Assembly (NCBI GenBank): GCA_964606405.1
Contig: CAZSGH010000045.1
Coordinates: 1 to 20,623, forward strand
Reading direction: 5' to 3'
Source: GCA-002282575 sp964606405
GTDB taxonomy: Bacteria > Pseudomonadota > Gammaproteobacteria > Thiomicrospirales > Thiomicrospiraceae
Length of the DNA stretch: 20,623 bases
Every line of letters starts with the position of its first letter. Position 1 is the stretch's first letter. This document shows, one piece after another, positions 1-7,223 of the stretch. Under the pieces are notes generated by a model. That model searched no databases. It saw only the letters and a program-made list of their open reading frames with translations, and was not told where the DNA came from. The translations under genes were made by a program, and so were the position numbers.

Positions 1-554
1 GCTATCAAGCGCATGGTGCTGCTTGTTTATCGGTCTTAACGGATGTTGATTTCTTTCAAGGCAGTTTAGCCTATCTTGAAGCAGTTCGTGCGGCGGTTGA
101 TTTGCCGATTATTCGTAAAGATTTTATTGTCGATTTATATCAAATTTATGAAGCGCGAGCTGCGGGAGCCGATGCCATTTTGCTGATTGTTGCCGCGCTC
201 AATGATAAAGATTTACTCCGATTCTATCGCGCTGCTAACGAGTTAGGGATGAGTGTGTTGGTTGAGGTGCATGACGAAGAAGAGTTGGCGCGAGCATTAA
301 CATTGCCGTTAACCTTAGTTGGCATCAATAACCGTAACCTTAAAACCTTCGATGTTACCTTAGACACAACGTTGAATATGCTATCTAAAATACCAGATGG
401 TGTGATGGTGGTGACAGAAAGCGGTATTTTCACTCGCGATGATGTGGCATTAATGCAGAACAATCATGTTCATGCCTTTTTGGTCGGCGAAGCCTTTATG
501 CGTGCGGAAAATCCAGGCGAAGCATTAGCGCATTTATTCTTTGAAGGAAAGTAA
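1..554 (+). CDS. trpC: Indole-3-glycerol-phosphate synthase, 3' part (window-edge partial)
   Basis: Catalyses ring closure of carboxyphenylaminodeoxyribulose phosphate to indole-3-glycerol phosphate in cytoplasmic tryptophan synthesis. The reading frame is open from base 3, so the start lies upstream of the window. Translated from there, the protein has the family blocks in order: AACLSVLTD with DFFQGS, then LPIIRKDF with the substrate-binding lysine, YEARAAGADAILLI, VLVEVHDEEE with the catalytic glutamate, VGINNRNLKTF and VTESGI. This covers roughly the C-terminal two thirds of a (beta/alpha)8 barrel. The protein ends normally at TAA 552-554 with no TrpF domain attached, so it is the monofunctional form, unlike the TrpC-TrpF fusion of E. 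coli. The stop codon overlaps the next start (TAATG), so the two genes are translationally coupled. Identification is certain; only the N-terminus is unseen. Confidence 0.97.
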   Translation, partial: YQAHGAACLSVLTDVDFFQGSLAYLEAVRAAVDLPIIRKDFIVDLYQIYEARAAGADAILLIVAALNDKDLLRFYRAANELGMSVLVEVHDEEELARALTLPLTLVGINNRNLKTFDVTLDTTLNMLSKIPDGVMVVTESGIFTRDDVALMQNNHVHAFLVGEAFMRAENPGEALAHLFFEGK

Positions 555-979
555 TGATTATGAAAGCAACGGTAAAATGGTTAGACAACCGTATTTTTGT
601 GGGTCAGACGGGTAGTGGTCATGCTGTCGTGATGGATGGTCCTCCTGAAGCGGGTGGGCAAAACCTCGGTCCTCGTCCGATGGAAATGTTGCTGTTGGGT
701 ATGGGCGGATGCGCTAGTTTCGATGTGGTGTCGATTTTAGAAAAGATGCACCAACCCGTGCAAGGCTGTGTAGCAGAACTAACAGCCGAACGTGCCGAAA
801 GCGAACCGAAAACCTTTACCAAAATTAACCTGCACTTCAAAATTTCAGGTGCGGTCGAAGAAGGGAAAGCCGCACGAGCGGTGAAGCTATCAGCAGAAAA
901 GTATTGCTCGGCTTCGATTATGCTCGGAAAAATGGCAGAGATTACGCACAGCTTTGAAGTGATTTCAGGGGACTTCTAA
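554..979 (+). CDS. OsmC/Ohr-family thiol protein, YhfA-like
   Basis: 141-residue member of the OsmC/Ohr superfamily. It is closest in my reading to E. coli YhfA, with shared blocks RPMEMLLLGMGGC, DVVSIL, FTKINLHF and LSAEKYCS. The two cysteines that act as the peroxidatic/resolving pair in Ohr and OsmC are present at C53 and C118; the true substrate of the YhfA branch is not settled. AAGGA at 544-548 lies five bases before ATG 554. A second in-frame ATG at 560 matches homologue N-termini and cannot be excluded. The gene overlaps the trpC stop by one base. The last three codons and the stop (ending Gly-Asp-Phe) lie inside the left terminal repeat of the element starting at 968, so the C-terminus was probably altered by that insertion. 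Confidence 0.9.
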   Translation: MIMKATVKWLDNRIFVGQTGSGHAVVMDGPPEAGGQNLGPRPMEMLLLGMGGCASFDVVSILEKMHQPVQGCVAELTAERAESEPKTFTKINLHFKISGAVEEGKAARAVKLSAEKYCSASIMLGKMAEITHSFEVISGDF

Positions 980-1117
980 AAACCCAATAAGGTAGGATGT
1001 CTGGAGGAAGGGGTTGCTGGAAATGGCATGTAACCCATTGATTAATTCCCTTCCTTCAGCAAAAAAACAAACTTGGGAAGTCTAAAAATTAGCGAAGCGA
1101 GGTTTTTAGAGGTTCCC
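968..1117. repeat. Composite two-hairpin repeat element, copy R1
   Basis: The ends are inverted repeats: GGGGACTTCTAAAAACC (968-984) against the complement of 1101-1117, matching at 15 of 17 positions. Inside are two hairpins. Hairpin A is CTGGAGGAAGGG (1001-1012) with its partner ending at 1059. Fifteen bases later comes hairpin B, GGGAAGTCTAAAAA (1075-1088), tip GCGAAGC, right arm 1101-1117. Copy R5 between gap and pgk has the same order and the same 15-base A-B spacing. No flanking duplication is visible (TTCA left, TGCA right). The element fills most of the gap between osmC and uup and supplies the osmC stop codon. I take it to be a non-autonomous, MITE-like element. Confidence 0.7.
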
Positions 1118-1185
1118 TGCAGTTTAAGCCTTAATCCTCCCTATCATGTTAGAATAATCAATTAACCTTACACAGTAGAATTTCA

Positions 1186-3096
1186 ATGCCCTTACTCATG
1201 CTACAAGAAGCCCACCTTGCTTTTGGTGATCGTCCGTTACTCGATGCGGTTAATCTCAGTCTCGAAAATGGTGACCGTTTGGGCGTAATCGGGAGAAATG
1301 GCGCGGGTAAGTCGAGTATGCTCAAGGTATTGGCGGGTACGCAAGTGCTTGATAGTGGGCAGCGTATCGTACAAAAAGATGTGCAGATGGTCTATGTACC
1401 ACAAGAAAGCGTATTTGACGAAGGGCAAACCATTCGTAGCGTGTTGACTGCTGGCGTTGCCGAAGTAGCTGCCTTGGTTGAGCGTTATTATGCCGTGTCG
1501 CACGACCTTGCCGAAGACTATGAAAATGAGTCGCTGATGGAAGAAATGCAGCACTTGCAACATCAAATTGATTTGCGTGATGGTTGGCGAGTTGATGCGG
1601 CTGTCGATGAAGCGATTATGAGCTTTGGCTTGTCGGGAGATATTGCAGTGGTTGATTTGTCGGGCGGTTGGAAAAAACGCCTTGCCATTGCTCAAGCTTT
1701 AATTGCTAAACCCGATGTGCTGTTGCTCGATGAGCCAACGAACCACCTTGATGTGGCGGGTATTGAAGTGTTGGAACAGACACTTAAAAGCTTTGCTGGT
1801 GCGGTCATTTTGATTAGTCACGATAGACGCTTTTTAGACAATACCGTTAATGGTTTGCTGGAGTTAGATCGTGGTGTCTTGCGTCGTTATCCTGGAAGTT
1901 TTACGGTATATCAAGAGCGTAAAGCTGCAGAATTGGCTTCGGAAGAGGTCACTAATGCCTTGTTCGATAAGTTTTTAGCAGCCGAAGAGGTCTGGATTCG
2001 TCAGGGCATTAAAGCGCGTCGCACCCGTAATGAGGGACGCGTGCGTCAGTTAGAGCAGCTTCGTGTTGAGCGAGCTGAGCGCCGTAAGCGTCAAGGTATG
2101 GCAAAGCTGAATGTTGATGTGGGTAAAAAGTCAGGTGCGTTGGTTGCAGAGTTAGAGAATGTTAGCCTCAGTTTTGACGGCTGGACAATTTTCAAGGATG
2201 TCTCGACACTGATTCAGCGCGGCGATAAGGTCGGTTTGATTGGTCCTAATGGTGTTGGTAAAACGACCTTTATCAAGTTGCTTCTTGGCGAGATTCAGCC
2301 GGATAGTGGCACGGTTAAACAAGGGACAAAGCTTGATGTTGCCTATCTCGATCAGCAGCGCGCAGTACTTAACGATGATGACATGCTGATCGATGCGGTG
2401 CGAGAGGGTAGTGATTTTATCGAGATTGGCGGTCAGAAAAAGCATATTCTGGGTTATTTAGAAGACTTCTTGTTTCCTCCCCATCGTGCGCGCGTTAAGG
2501 TGGGTAGTTTATCGGGTGGTGAGCGTGCGCGTTTGTTGCTTGCTAAGTTATTTACCAAACCTGCAAACTTGCTGATTCTCGATGAGCCAACGAATGATCT
2601 CGATTTAGAAACCTTAGAGCTATTAGAAGAGTTAATTCAGAGCTATTCTGGTACGGTGTTGTTGGTTAGCCATGACCGTACTTTTGTCGATAACGTGGTA
2701 ACGCAAAGTTTGGCTTTTGTCGGTGATGGTCGCGTCATTGAGGTAGCCGGTGGTTACGAAGATTGGGCGATGATTAAGCATCAGTATGTTGCAGAGCCTC
2801 AAGCTGCGGCTGAGTCGTTAAAGCCTGTTAAAGCAGTTGATAGTGTGCCACTTGGTGTTTCGCAACAGCCGATTAAGAAAGCAAAATTATCCTATAAAGA
2901 ACAAAAAGAGTTAGATGCTTTGCCAGAAATCATTGCGGCATTAGAGTCGGAGCAAGCAGATTTGGGCGAGAAATTGTCTGACCCCTCTATTTTTTCCGAT
3001 GCGGCACAAGTTAAAAGCATTCAACAGCGACTACAGGTTGTTGAGCATGAAATTGACGCAGGTATGGCGCGTTGGGCAGAGCTAGAGGATAAATAA
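1186..3096 (+). CDS. uup: ABC-F family ATPase, Uup type
   Basis: 636-residue soluble ABC-F protein with two ATP-binding cassettes and no membrane domain. Cassette 1 has Walker A GRNGAGKS (K42), signature LSGGWKKR and Walker B LLLDEPTNHLD. Cassette 2 has GPNGVGKT (K359), LSGGERAR and LILDEPTNDLD. The interdomain linker carries EEVWIRQGIKARRTRNEGR, which is diagnostic of Uup. The C-terminal ~90 residues are charged and helical and match the Uup coiled-coil DNA/ribosome-binding extension. Uup acts on ribosomes and affects precise transposon excision and replication-fork events in E. coli. ATG 1186 is the first start; no clear Shine-Dalgarno precedes it, and ATG 1198 is an alternative. The next gene begins one base after the stop, so the two are very likely cotranscribed. 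Confidence 0.96.
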   Translation: MPLLMLQEAHLAFGDRPLLDAVNLSLENGDRLGVIGRNGAGKSSMLKVLAGTQVLDSGQRIVQKDVQMVYVPQESVFDEGQTIRSVLTAGVAEVAALVERYYAVSHDLAEDYENESLMEEMQHLQHQIDLRDGWRVDAAVDEAIMSFGLSGDIAVVDLSGGWKKRLAIAQALIAKPDVLLLDEPTNHLDVAGIEVLEQTLKSFAGAVILISHDRRFLDNTVNGLLELDRGVLRRYPGSFTVYQERKAAELASEEVTNALFDKFLAAEEVWIRQGIKARRTRNEGRVRQLEQLRVERAERRKRQGMAKLNVDVGKKSGALVAELENVSLSFDGWTIFKDVSTLIQRGDKVGLIGPNGVGKTTFIKLLLGEIQPDSGTVKQGTKLDVAYLDQQRAVLNDDDMLIDAVREGSDFIEIGGQKKHILGYLEDFLFPPHRARVKVGSLSGGERARLLLAKLFTKPANLLILDEPTNDLDLETLELLEELIQSYSGTVLLVSHDRTFVDNVVTQSLAFVGDGRVIEVAGGYEDWAMIKHQYVAEPQAAAESLKPVKAVDSVPLGVSQQPIKKAKLSYKEQKELDALPEIIAALESEQADLGEKLSDPSIFSDAAQVKSIQQRLQVVEHEIDAGMARWAELEDK

Positions 3097-3097
3097 G

Positions 3098-4255
3098 ATG
3101 AAAGAAACACATCATGCTTCTGAGTCTTGGTCGACATTGGTGGCTCAAGTCTTAGCGCTATTTGCACCAACTGGCTATACATTGATTGAGCAATGGGAAG
3201 ATGCTAAGTCGATTAATCTTACCTTGCATCGAGGAGAAAAGCATGTTTGGGTGCGTGTTCGCAAGAAAGATGAAAAGGTAAGCGCAGAACAGCTCGATAA
3301 GTTTCTATTAGCAATAGAGCAACAAGAAGATCGTGCATTATCGGGCTGTTTTGTGTCGTTGGCAGGTTTCACAAAGGCAGCTTTAACACAGGTTCAGCGT
3401 GATGCGCCTGAAGTGTTAATGCTGCTGTCTTACCATAAAGGTAAACTTGAATCTGTTTACCCATATCAGCAACAGGCAAGCAATGTTGAAAAGCCAAAAC
3501 AAAGTCCGCTTTATATTGGTGTGTTTACCGCAAAAGGCGGCGTGGGTAAAACGACGATTGCAGGACATCTGGCAGGTGCCTTTGCCCTGATGGGTGAGTC
3601 GGTTGTCTTGCTTGATTGCGATCCTGATAAAAACTTACGCAAACTCTTTAGCCAAGACGGACAAGCGAGCGACGCCCAGCCAACCATGTTGGTTCCTGCT
3701 GTCAATCGTCATGAGGCAGGTGCGCTGATTAGGGTGTTAGATCCTGAGCAGTGGCGAGAAAGTAAGTTTCCTGAAGTTGGTATTGTTATTGTTGATTGTT
3801 CGCCCGTGATGTCGGAAAACTCAGCAAAGTTGGTTAAGCGTTTTGATGTCTGCGTCATGCCAACAACCTTAAATCCATTAGGTATTGCCAAACATGCCGA
3901 TGTGATGACGCGAACTTTTGCCCATATTCGCGCATTAAATCAAACCGCCCAGCTTATGGCCGTTATTAATAATTACGATGCCAGTAAAGACGCACAAAAG
4001 CGTAATGATGTGTTGTTAGCTTATTTGCAATCATCGCTGTCAGATTATTTTAAGATAGATCAAAACGCGCAACTCATTCCTCCCGATAAAGCGAAAATTC
4101 GTCACAGTAATGCCCTGCAGTATTGGGGATACCATATTATCGAAAAGTCGACACCACAATTGGCATTTAAAGAGACTGCGGGACGTAGCCATCCTCGCAG
4201 TGATTTTTTGCAGTTAGCCGATTACTTGGAAATGTCTTTGGGCATGAAGGGCTAG
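3098..4255 (+). CDS. ParA/MinD-type ATPase with N-terminal degenerate Mrr-like domain
   Basis: 385 residues in two parts. Residues ~138-380 form a ParA/MinD-family P-loop ATPase: deviant Walker A KGGVGKTT (146-153) with signature lysine K146 and K151, switch I-like DCDPDKN (173-179) and Walker B VIVDCSP around D233. Residues ~10-112 resemble the Mrr_cat restriction-endonuclease-like fold: INLTLHRGEKHVWVRVRKK, then KVSAEQLDKFL and the characteristic FVSLAGFTKAAL. The catalytic D...(E/Q)xK positions read N40, R53 and R55, so nuclease activity is not expected; nucleic-acid or protein binding is my inference. A short Gln/Lys-rich linker (about 122-136) joins the halves. No ParB or centromere-like repeat is nearby, so plasmid-style partitioning is unsupported. 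A GAGG at the uup 3' end serves as ribosome-binding site. The cellular cargo is unknown. Confidence 0.85.
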   Translation: MKETHHASESWSTLVAQVLALFAPTGYTLIEQWEDAKSINLTLHRGEKHVWVRVRKKDEKVSAEQLDKFLLAIEQQEDRALSGCFVSLAGFTKAALTQVQRDAPEVLMLLSYHKGKLESVYPYQQQASNVEKPKQSPLYIGVFTAKGGVGKTTIAGHLAGAFALMGESVVLLDCDPDKNLRKLFSQDGQASDAQPTMLVPAVNRHEAGALIRVLDPEQWRESKFPEVGIVIVDCSPVMSENSAKLVKRFDVCVMPTTLNPLGIAKHADVMTRTFAHIRALNQTAQLMAVINNYDASKDAQKRNDVLLAYLQSSLSDYFKIDQNAQLIPPDKAKIRHSNALQYWGYHIIEKSTPQLAFKETAGRSHPRSDFLQLADYLEMSLGMKG

Positions 4256-4285
4256 AGGACGACACGGTGCGCTCCGTTTAGTATT

Positions 4286-4378
4286 GGGTGCTTCTAAAAA
4301 CAACCTTGGAAAGTCTAAAAACAAGCGTAGCGAAGTTTTTAGACTTTCCAAGTTGTGATGAATCTCTAAAGCCCCAAT
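4286..4378. repeat. Hairpin repeat, copy R2, nested in a longer inverted repeat
   Basis: The core is a near-perfect hairpin: CAACCTTGGAAAGTCTAAAAAC (4301-4322, given here only as the arm) pairs with 4335-4355, one base shorter, across the tip GCGTAGC. A weaker outer pairing joins GGGTGCTTCTAAA (4286-4298) with CTCTAAAGCCCC (4365-4376). The arms belong to the same family as R1 and R3-R6. No TTAR duplication is seen at its edges. It lies between convergent genes (the parA-like gene and the methyltransferase), where the RNA hairpin could also end transcripts from either side. A further small stem, CTCCCGC-TAAA-GCAGGAG at 4381-4398, follows it. Confidence 0.7.
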
Positions 4379-4428
4379 ATCTCCCGCTAAAGCAGGAGTC
4401 TTTCTTGTTGATTGTGCTCTCGTCTATG

Positions 4429-5082
4429 TTAGAACTCAAACCTATTATTGGTCGAAATGCCATCGAAGTAAGGCAATTGTGTCTCGAATAAGACTTCTTC
4501 TGTCCATTGATTATTTTCGGTGCGCGTATATTTAATGGCTTGCATGGCAGAACCTTCTCCAACAACGGCGACACATCGACCACCCACTTCGAGTTTCTCT
4601 AAATAAGCTTGCGGCTTAGTCGGAACAGCAGCGGTTAAGGTGATCGTATGATAGGTTTTAGCATCGTGCCAGTTATCTTTGCCATCACCACTGAGCAGCT
4701 CAATATTATGAATACCTAAGCTTGTTAAGGTTTGTGCAGCGGTATTACGTAGCTCGTTGTGTAGCTCAACACTGGTGACGTGTGCGCTCAGTTGTGCGAG
4801 TAAGGCGGTTAAATAGCCGCTTCCCGTGCCAATTTCGAGTGCTTTTTCGTGTTCTTTTGGATCTAATGCCTGCAAAAAGCGGCCAACAATTTTAGGTTCA
4901 AGCATCTGTTGATTGGCGGCGAGTGGAATTAAGGTTTCACTGTAAGCCAATGCCTGAAAAGTGGCGGGCACAAAAGGATGACGTGGCAATGCCGCTAGGG
5001 TATCAAGGATGCGAATATCGAGCACATCCCAAGGGCGGATTTGCTGTTCGACCATATTGAAATGCGCTAGGCTCGTGTCCAT
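4429..5082 (-). CDS. Protein-L-isoaspartate O-methyltransferase family protein
   Basis: 217-residue SAM-dependent methyltransferase of the PCMT family. It opens with FNMVEQQIRPWDVLD, typical of the gammaproteobacterial Pcm paralogue often found near tolC. SAM motif I follows (ALEIGTGSGYLTALLA), then an acidic strand end (SVEL), SGDG, and the closing LPYFDGISTNNRFEF. Canonical Pcm repairs isoaspartyl residues in aged proteins; whether this paralogue does so is unproven, so no symbol is given. ATG at 5082 is chosen because AGGAG lies about nine bases upstream and because homologues begin M(D/x)xxxxxFNMxEQQIRPW. The in-frame extension to 5160 adds residues unlike the family. It is divergent from fieF across a 110-base gap. 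Here it lacks the tolC neighbour I would expect. Confidence 0.9.
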   Translation of the reverse strand: MDTSLAHFNMVEQQIRPWDVLDIRILDTLAALPRHPFVPATFQALAYSETLIPLAANQQMLEPKIVGRFLQALDPKEHEKALEIGTGSGYLTALLAQLSAHVTSVELHNELRNTAAQTLTSLGIHNIELLSGDGKDNWHDAKTYHTITLTAAVPTKPQAYLEKLEVGGRCVAVVGEGSAMQAIKYTRTENNQWTEEVLFETQLPYFDGISTNNRFEF

Positions 5083-5124
5083 GCCAGACTCCTGAAATAA
5101 AGAAAGAAAGAAAAACATCTGGCA

Positions 5125-5152
5125 TTTTAACATAATCAGTCCGTGATATACT
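5125..5152 (+). promoter_or_regulatory. Predicted extended -10 promoter for fieF
   Basis: TGATATACT (5144-5152) is an extended -10 box. A weak -35-like TTTTAA lies at 5125-5130 with a 16-base spacer. The predicted start would be about 5159, roughly 34 bases before the fieF ATG. This is pattern-based only. Confidence 0.4.
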
Positions 5153-5192
5153 GCCTTCATTTATTACTCGTTTCTTTTTTTGGTTCAGAATT

Positions 5193-6077
5193 ATGCAACA
5201 AGATAACCATAATGCGAATTATGCCTTCTGGATCAAGCTGGCATCGACTGCTTCAGTCGTGACTGCGACTTTATTAGTGACGGTTAAAACTTGGGGATGG
5301 CTACAAACTCATTCGGTAAGTATGCTGGCATCATTAATTGACTCGTCTACCGATTTGATGGTGTCGATTCTTTCGTTCTTAGCGGTTCGTTATGCGTTAA
5401 AACCTGCCGATGATGATCATCCTTTTGGGCATGGTAAAGCAGAAGCATTGGCTGCTTTAGCACAGGCTTTGATGATTACGGGTTCAGCGATTTATTTGTT
5501 GTTGTCGGCTTTGGAGCAGATGGTTCAACCTCGTCCGTTAGAAACCCTAGAGTTGGGGGCGTGGGCGATGGGATTTTCATTATTTATGACCCTGCTCTTG
5601 TTGTCGATTCAACGTGTGGCTGTTGCTAAAACGGGTTCGATTGCAATTCAGGCTGATTCTTTACACTATGCGACCGACTTGTTGTCCAATGGTGCAGTAT
5701 TGTTAACCATCGGCTTATTGATGTATGGTTGGACAGGTTTAGACCCTTGGGTCGCGCTATTGGTGGCAGGCTACGTGTTGTTTAGTGCATGGAAAATCGC
5801 CATGGTTAGCTTCGATCAGCTAATGGATAAGCAGCTCCCTATTTCGGTGGAGTCAGAAATGTTGGCTGTTGCGCAAGCGGTTGATGGTGTTGTGCGCGCA
5901 CATAACTTGCGTTCTCGTCAGTCAGGTTCGACCTTTGTTGTGCAGTTGTATATTGATTTGCATCCTGATACACCCTTGCATGAGTCGCATCGTTTGGGTG
6001 ATGCCGTGCGCGATGCGATTATTGCACGCTATCCGAATACGGATGTATTGGTACATGAAGAGCCTTATTTTAGTTAG
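5193..6077 (+). CDS. fieF: Cation-efflux (CDF) transporter, FieF type
   Basis: 294-residue inner-membrane cation diffusion facilitator that exports divalent cations (Fe2+, Zn2+, Cd2+ in E. coli FieF) in exchange for protons. Six hydrophobic segments fill about residues 12-205. The transport site is formed by D50/D54 in LIDSSTD (TM2) and H158/D162 in HYATD (TM5), the DxxxD/HxxxD pattern of FieF. The TM2-TM3 loop has DDDHPFGHGKAEALAALAQ, nearly identical to E. coli. The C-terminal cytoplasmic domain contains LRSRQSGSTFVVQLYIDL and ends in VHEEPYFS, where E. coli FieF is somewhat longer. The stop codon TAG (6075-6077) is part of the TTAG duplication that borders hairpin element R3. Confidence 0.94.
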   Translation: MQQDNHNANYAFWIKLASTASVVTATLLVTVKTWGWLQTHSVSMLASLIDSSTDLMVSILSFLAVRYALKPADDDHPFGHGKAEALAALAQALMITGSAIYLLLSALEQMVQPRPLETLELGAWAMGFSLFMTLLLLSIQRVAVAKTGSIAIQADSLHYATDLLSNGAVLLTIGLLMYGWTGLDPWVALLVAGYVLFSAWKIAMVSFDQLMDKQLPISVESEMLAVAQAVDGVVRAHNLRSRQSGSTFVVQLYIDLHPDTPLHESHRLGDAVRDAIIARYPNTDVLVHEEPYFS

Positions 6078-6120
6078 GGAAAGTCTGAAAAATGCGAAAG
6101 CCGTATTTTTCAGACCTTCC
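6078..6120. mobile_element. 43-bp hairpin element R3 with TTAG target duplication
   Basis: A 43-base palindromic element: left arm GGAAAGTCTGAAAAA (6078-6092), tip GCGAAAGC, right arm TTTTTCAGACCTTCC (6106-6120), with one mismatch between arms. It is flanked by TTAG at 6074-6077 and TTAG at 6121-6124. The left duplication includes the fieF stop codon. A YTAR target duplication with GGAAGGT-like ends is what IS5-group transposases produce, so I read this as a minimal MITE mobilised in trans. Confidence 0.7.
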
Positions 6121-6141
6121 TTAGCAGTTCAAGCTAATATG

Positions 6142-6172
6142 AAAAAAGCCGAACAATGTGTTCGGCTTTTTT
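6142..6172. terminator. Bidirectional Rho-independent terminator between fieF and sodB
   Basis: Perfect 14-bp inverted repeat AAAAAAGCCGAACA (6142-6155) / TGTTCGGCTTTTTT (6159-6172) around a 3-base loop. It has A/T tracts on both sides, so it can stop transcription from fieF (+) and sodB (-). It sits between the two 43-bp hairpin elements but is unrelated to them in sequence. Confidence 0.92.
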
Positions 6173-6178
6173 ACTTAA

Positions 6179-6221
6179 TGAATCTCTGAAAAAGGCGTAA
6201 GCCGTGTTTTTCAGGTCTTCC
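6179..6221. mobile_element. 43-bp hairpin element R4 with TTAA target duplication
   Basis: Same length as R3. The right arm TTTTTCAGGTCTTCC (6207-6221) is intact. The left arm has decayed at its outer end, keeping CTGAAAAA (6186-6193). The tip is GGC-GTAA-GCC (6194-6203). It is flanked by TTAA at 6175-6178 and TTAA at 6222-6225. Two independent insertions of the same small element within 150 bases of a convergent intergenic region point to a preferred landing site. Confidence 0.62.
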
Positions 6222-6235
6222 TTAATCAGTGGTAA

Positions 6236-6820
6236 TTAACCGTTAAAACGATCGTTGACGTTCGCCCAATTCACCACAGACCAAAAGCCTTTTAGGTAAT
6301 CAGCGCGACGGTTACGATAATCAACGTAGTAAGCATGTTCCCATACATCCACACCTAGCAATGCATTTTTGCCGTGCTGTAATGGGTTGCCAGCGTTAGA
6401 GCTGCTCATCAATTCTAAGCTGCCATCTGCATTTTGCGCCAACCAAGCCCAGCCAGAACCGAAAGTCGCTAATCCAGTTGCTTCGAATTTGGCTTTGAAG
6501 TCGTCGAAGGAGCCGAAAGTTTTAACAATGCTATCCATCAATGCACCAGTGGGTGTCTGTTCGCTGGGTGCTGCCATCATGGTCCAGAATTGGTTGTGGT
6601 TCCAGTGCTGTCCTGCATTGTTAAAAATGCCGCCAGCAGGTGCTGTTTTAACAATGTCTTCTAAGCTCATTCCTTCAAACTGTGTGCCTACAACCAAACG
6701 GTTCAAGTTGTCTACATAAGCCTGGTGATGCTTAGTATGGTGCAGGGTCATGGTTTCTTCGCCAATGTAAGGCGCAAGGGCGTTATAAGCGTAAGGGAGG
6801 GCTGGTAATGTATGTGTCAT
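6236..6820 (-). CDS. sodB: Superoxide dismutase, Fe type
   Basis: 194-residue cytoplasmic superoxide dismutase that converts superoxide to oxygen and hydrogen peroxide. The four metal ligands are H27 (TLHHTKHH), H75 (HWNH), D158 and H162 (DVWEHAYYVDYRN). Gln71, four residues before H75, occupies the glutamine position characteristic of Fe-SODs (AAQVWNH in E. coli), so iron is the likely metal. The local sequence NAGQHWNHNQFW is a slightly unusual variant, and cambialistic activity cannot be excluded. GGAGA about 10 bases before the ATG supports this start. ycgL lies 49 bases upstream on the same strand, so the two may be cotranscribed. The stop lies 10 bases from the TTAA that borders element R4. 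Confidence 0.95.
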   Translation of the reverse strand: MTHTLPALPYAYNALAPYIGEETMTLHHTKHHQAYVDNLNRLVVGTQFEGMSLEDIVKTAPAGGIFNNAGQHWNHNQFWTMMAAPSEQTPTGALMDSIVKTFGSFDDFKAKFEATGLATFGSGWAWLAQNADGSLELMSSSNAGNPLQHGKNALLGVDVWEHAYYVDYRNRRADYLKGFWSVVNWANVNDRFNG

Positions 6821-6869
6821 CTGTTCTAATCTCCAAAATGTAAATAATACTTGACCATTTTACTCGGAA

Positions 6870-7190
6870 TTAAGCGGCGGTGCCAGACTCTATTTTTGAA
6901 ATAAAAGCATCTTCCATTACTTGTAGGGCATTTGGGTCGCTGGGTGGCATTTGTAAATAGTAGCCTTGTGTTGTTAGTGCTGTCCATACAACTTGGCTAT
7001 CCGATCGCGCCAGCTTTCGAGTGGGGCTCATATCAAAGTCGATGACCTTGGCATCAATCGAAAATTGTTGACGTAATGCTTCGGGCAAGTCTTCCCATTT
7101 CATATTTTTCGTTACAAATAAATAGGTGTTTTCTTTGCGATTATGTCGGTAAGTGGATGTTGCAATGCTGTCTGCTGAGGTGTGTGTCAT
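6870..7190 (-). CDS. YcgL-domain protein
   Basis: 106-residue small cytoplasmic protein of the YcgL family. Family features seen are YRHNRKENTYLFVTK near the N-terminus, DLPEALRQQF, TRKLARSD, and the conserved GYYLQMPPSDP block. E. coli YcgL has the same order (YRS..R..TYLYV ... LP..L...FG ... RKLA ... GYYLQ(V/M)PP). No biochemical function is established that I know of. ATG 7190 is preferred over ATG 7202 because GAGAAG lies just upstream of the former and nothing suitable precedes the latter. The C-terminal ~15 residues after the proline motif are acidic and variable. It is upstream of sodB on the minus strand and divergent from the NDUFA9-like gene. Confidence 0.86.
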   Translation of the reverse strand: MTHTSADSIATSTYRHNRKENTYLFVTKNMKWEDLPEALRQQFSIDAKVIDFDMSPTRKLARSDSQVVWTALTTQGYYLQMPPSDPNALQVMEDAFISKIESGTAA

Positions 7191-7223
7191 GATGCTTCTC
7201 ATTTTTTTACAAGTTGTGCGCGC

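Noticed and set aside
968..1117. R1 considered as a simple terminator or a CRISPR-like repeat
   Set aside because: It has transposon-like terminal repeats and a second copy elsewhere with the same two-hairpin layout, lacks a T tract, and there is no regular repeat-spacer array.
3098..4255. Plasmid or chromosome partitioning locus
   Set aside because: No ParB gene and no parS-like or iteron repeats nearby; the ATPase is coupled to uup instead, so a par assignment is unsupported.
4288..4491. 67-codon frame between the parA-like gene and the methyltransferase
   Set aside because: It runs through the R2 hairpin and into the antisense of the methyltransferase; no ribosome-binding site or homology.
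5098..5114. GAAA/AAAG tetranucleotide run in the methyltransferase leader, as a phase-variation tract
   Set aside because: Only about three and a half units, too few for slipped-strand switching, and outside the coding region.
5869..6189. 106-codon frame overlapping the fieF 3' end
   Set aside because: Out-of-frame shadow of fieF that continues through the R3 hairpin and the terminator; its composition (Cys/Met/Ile-rich) is not protein-like.
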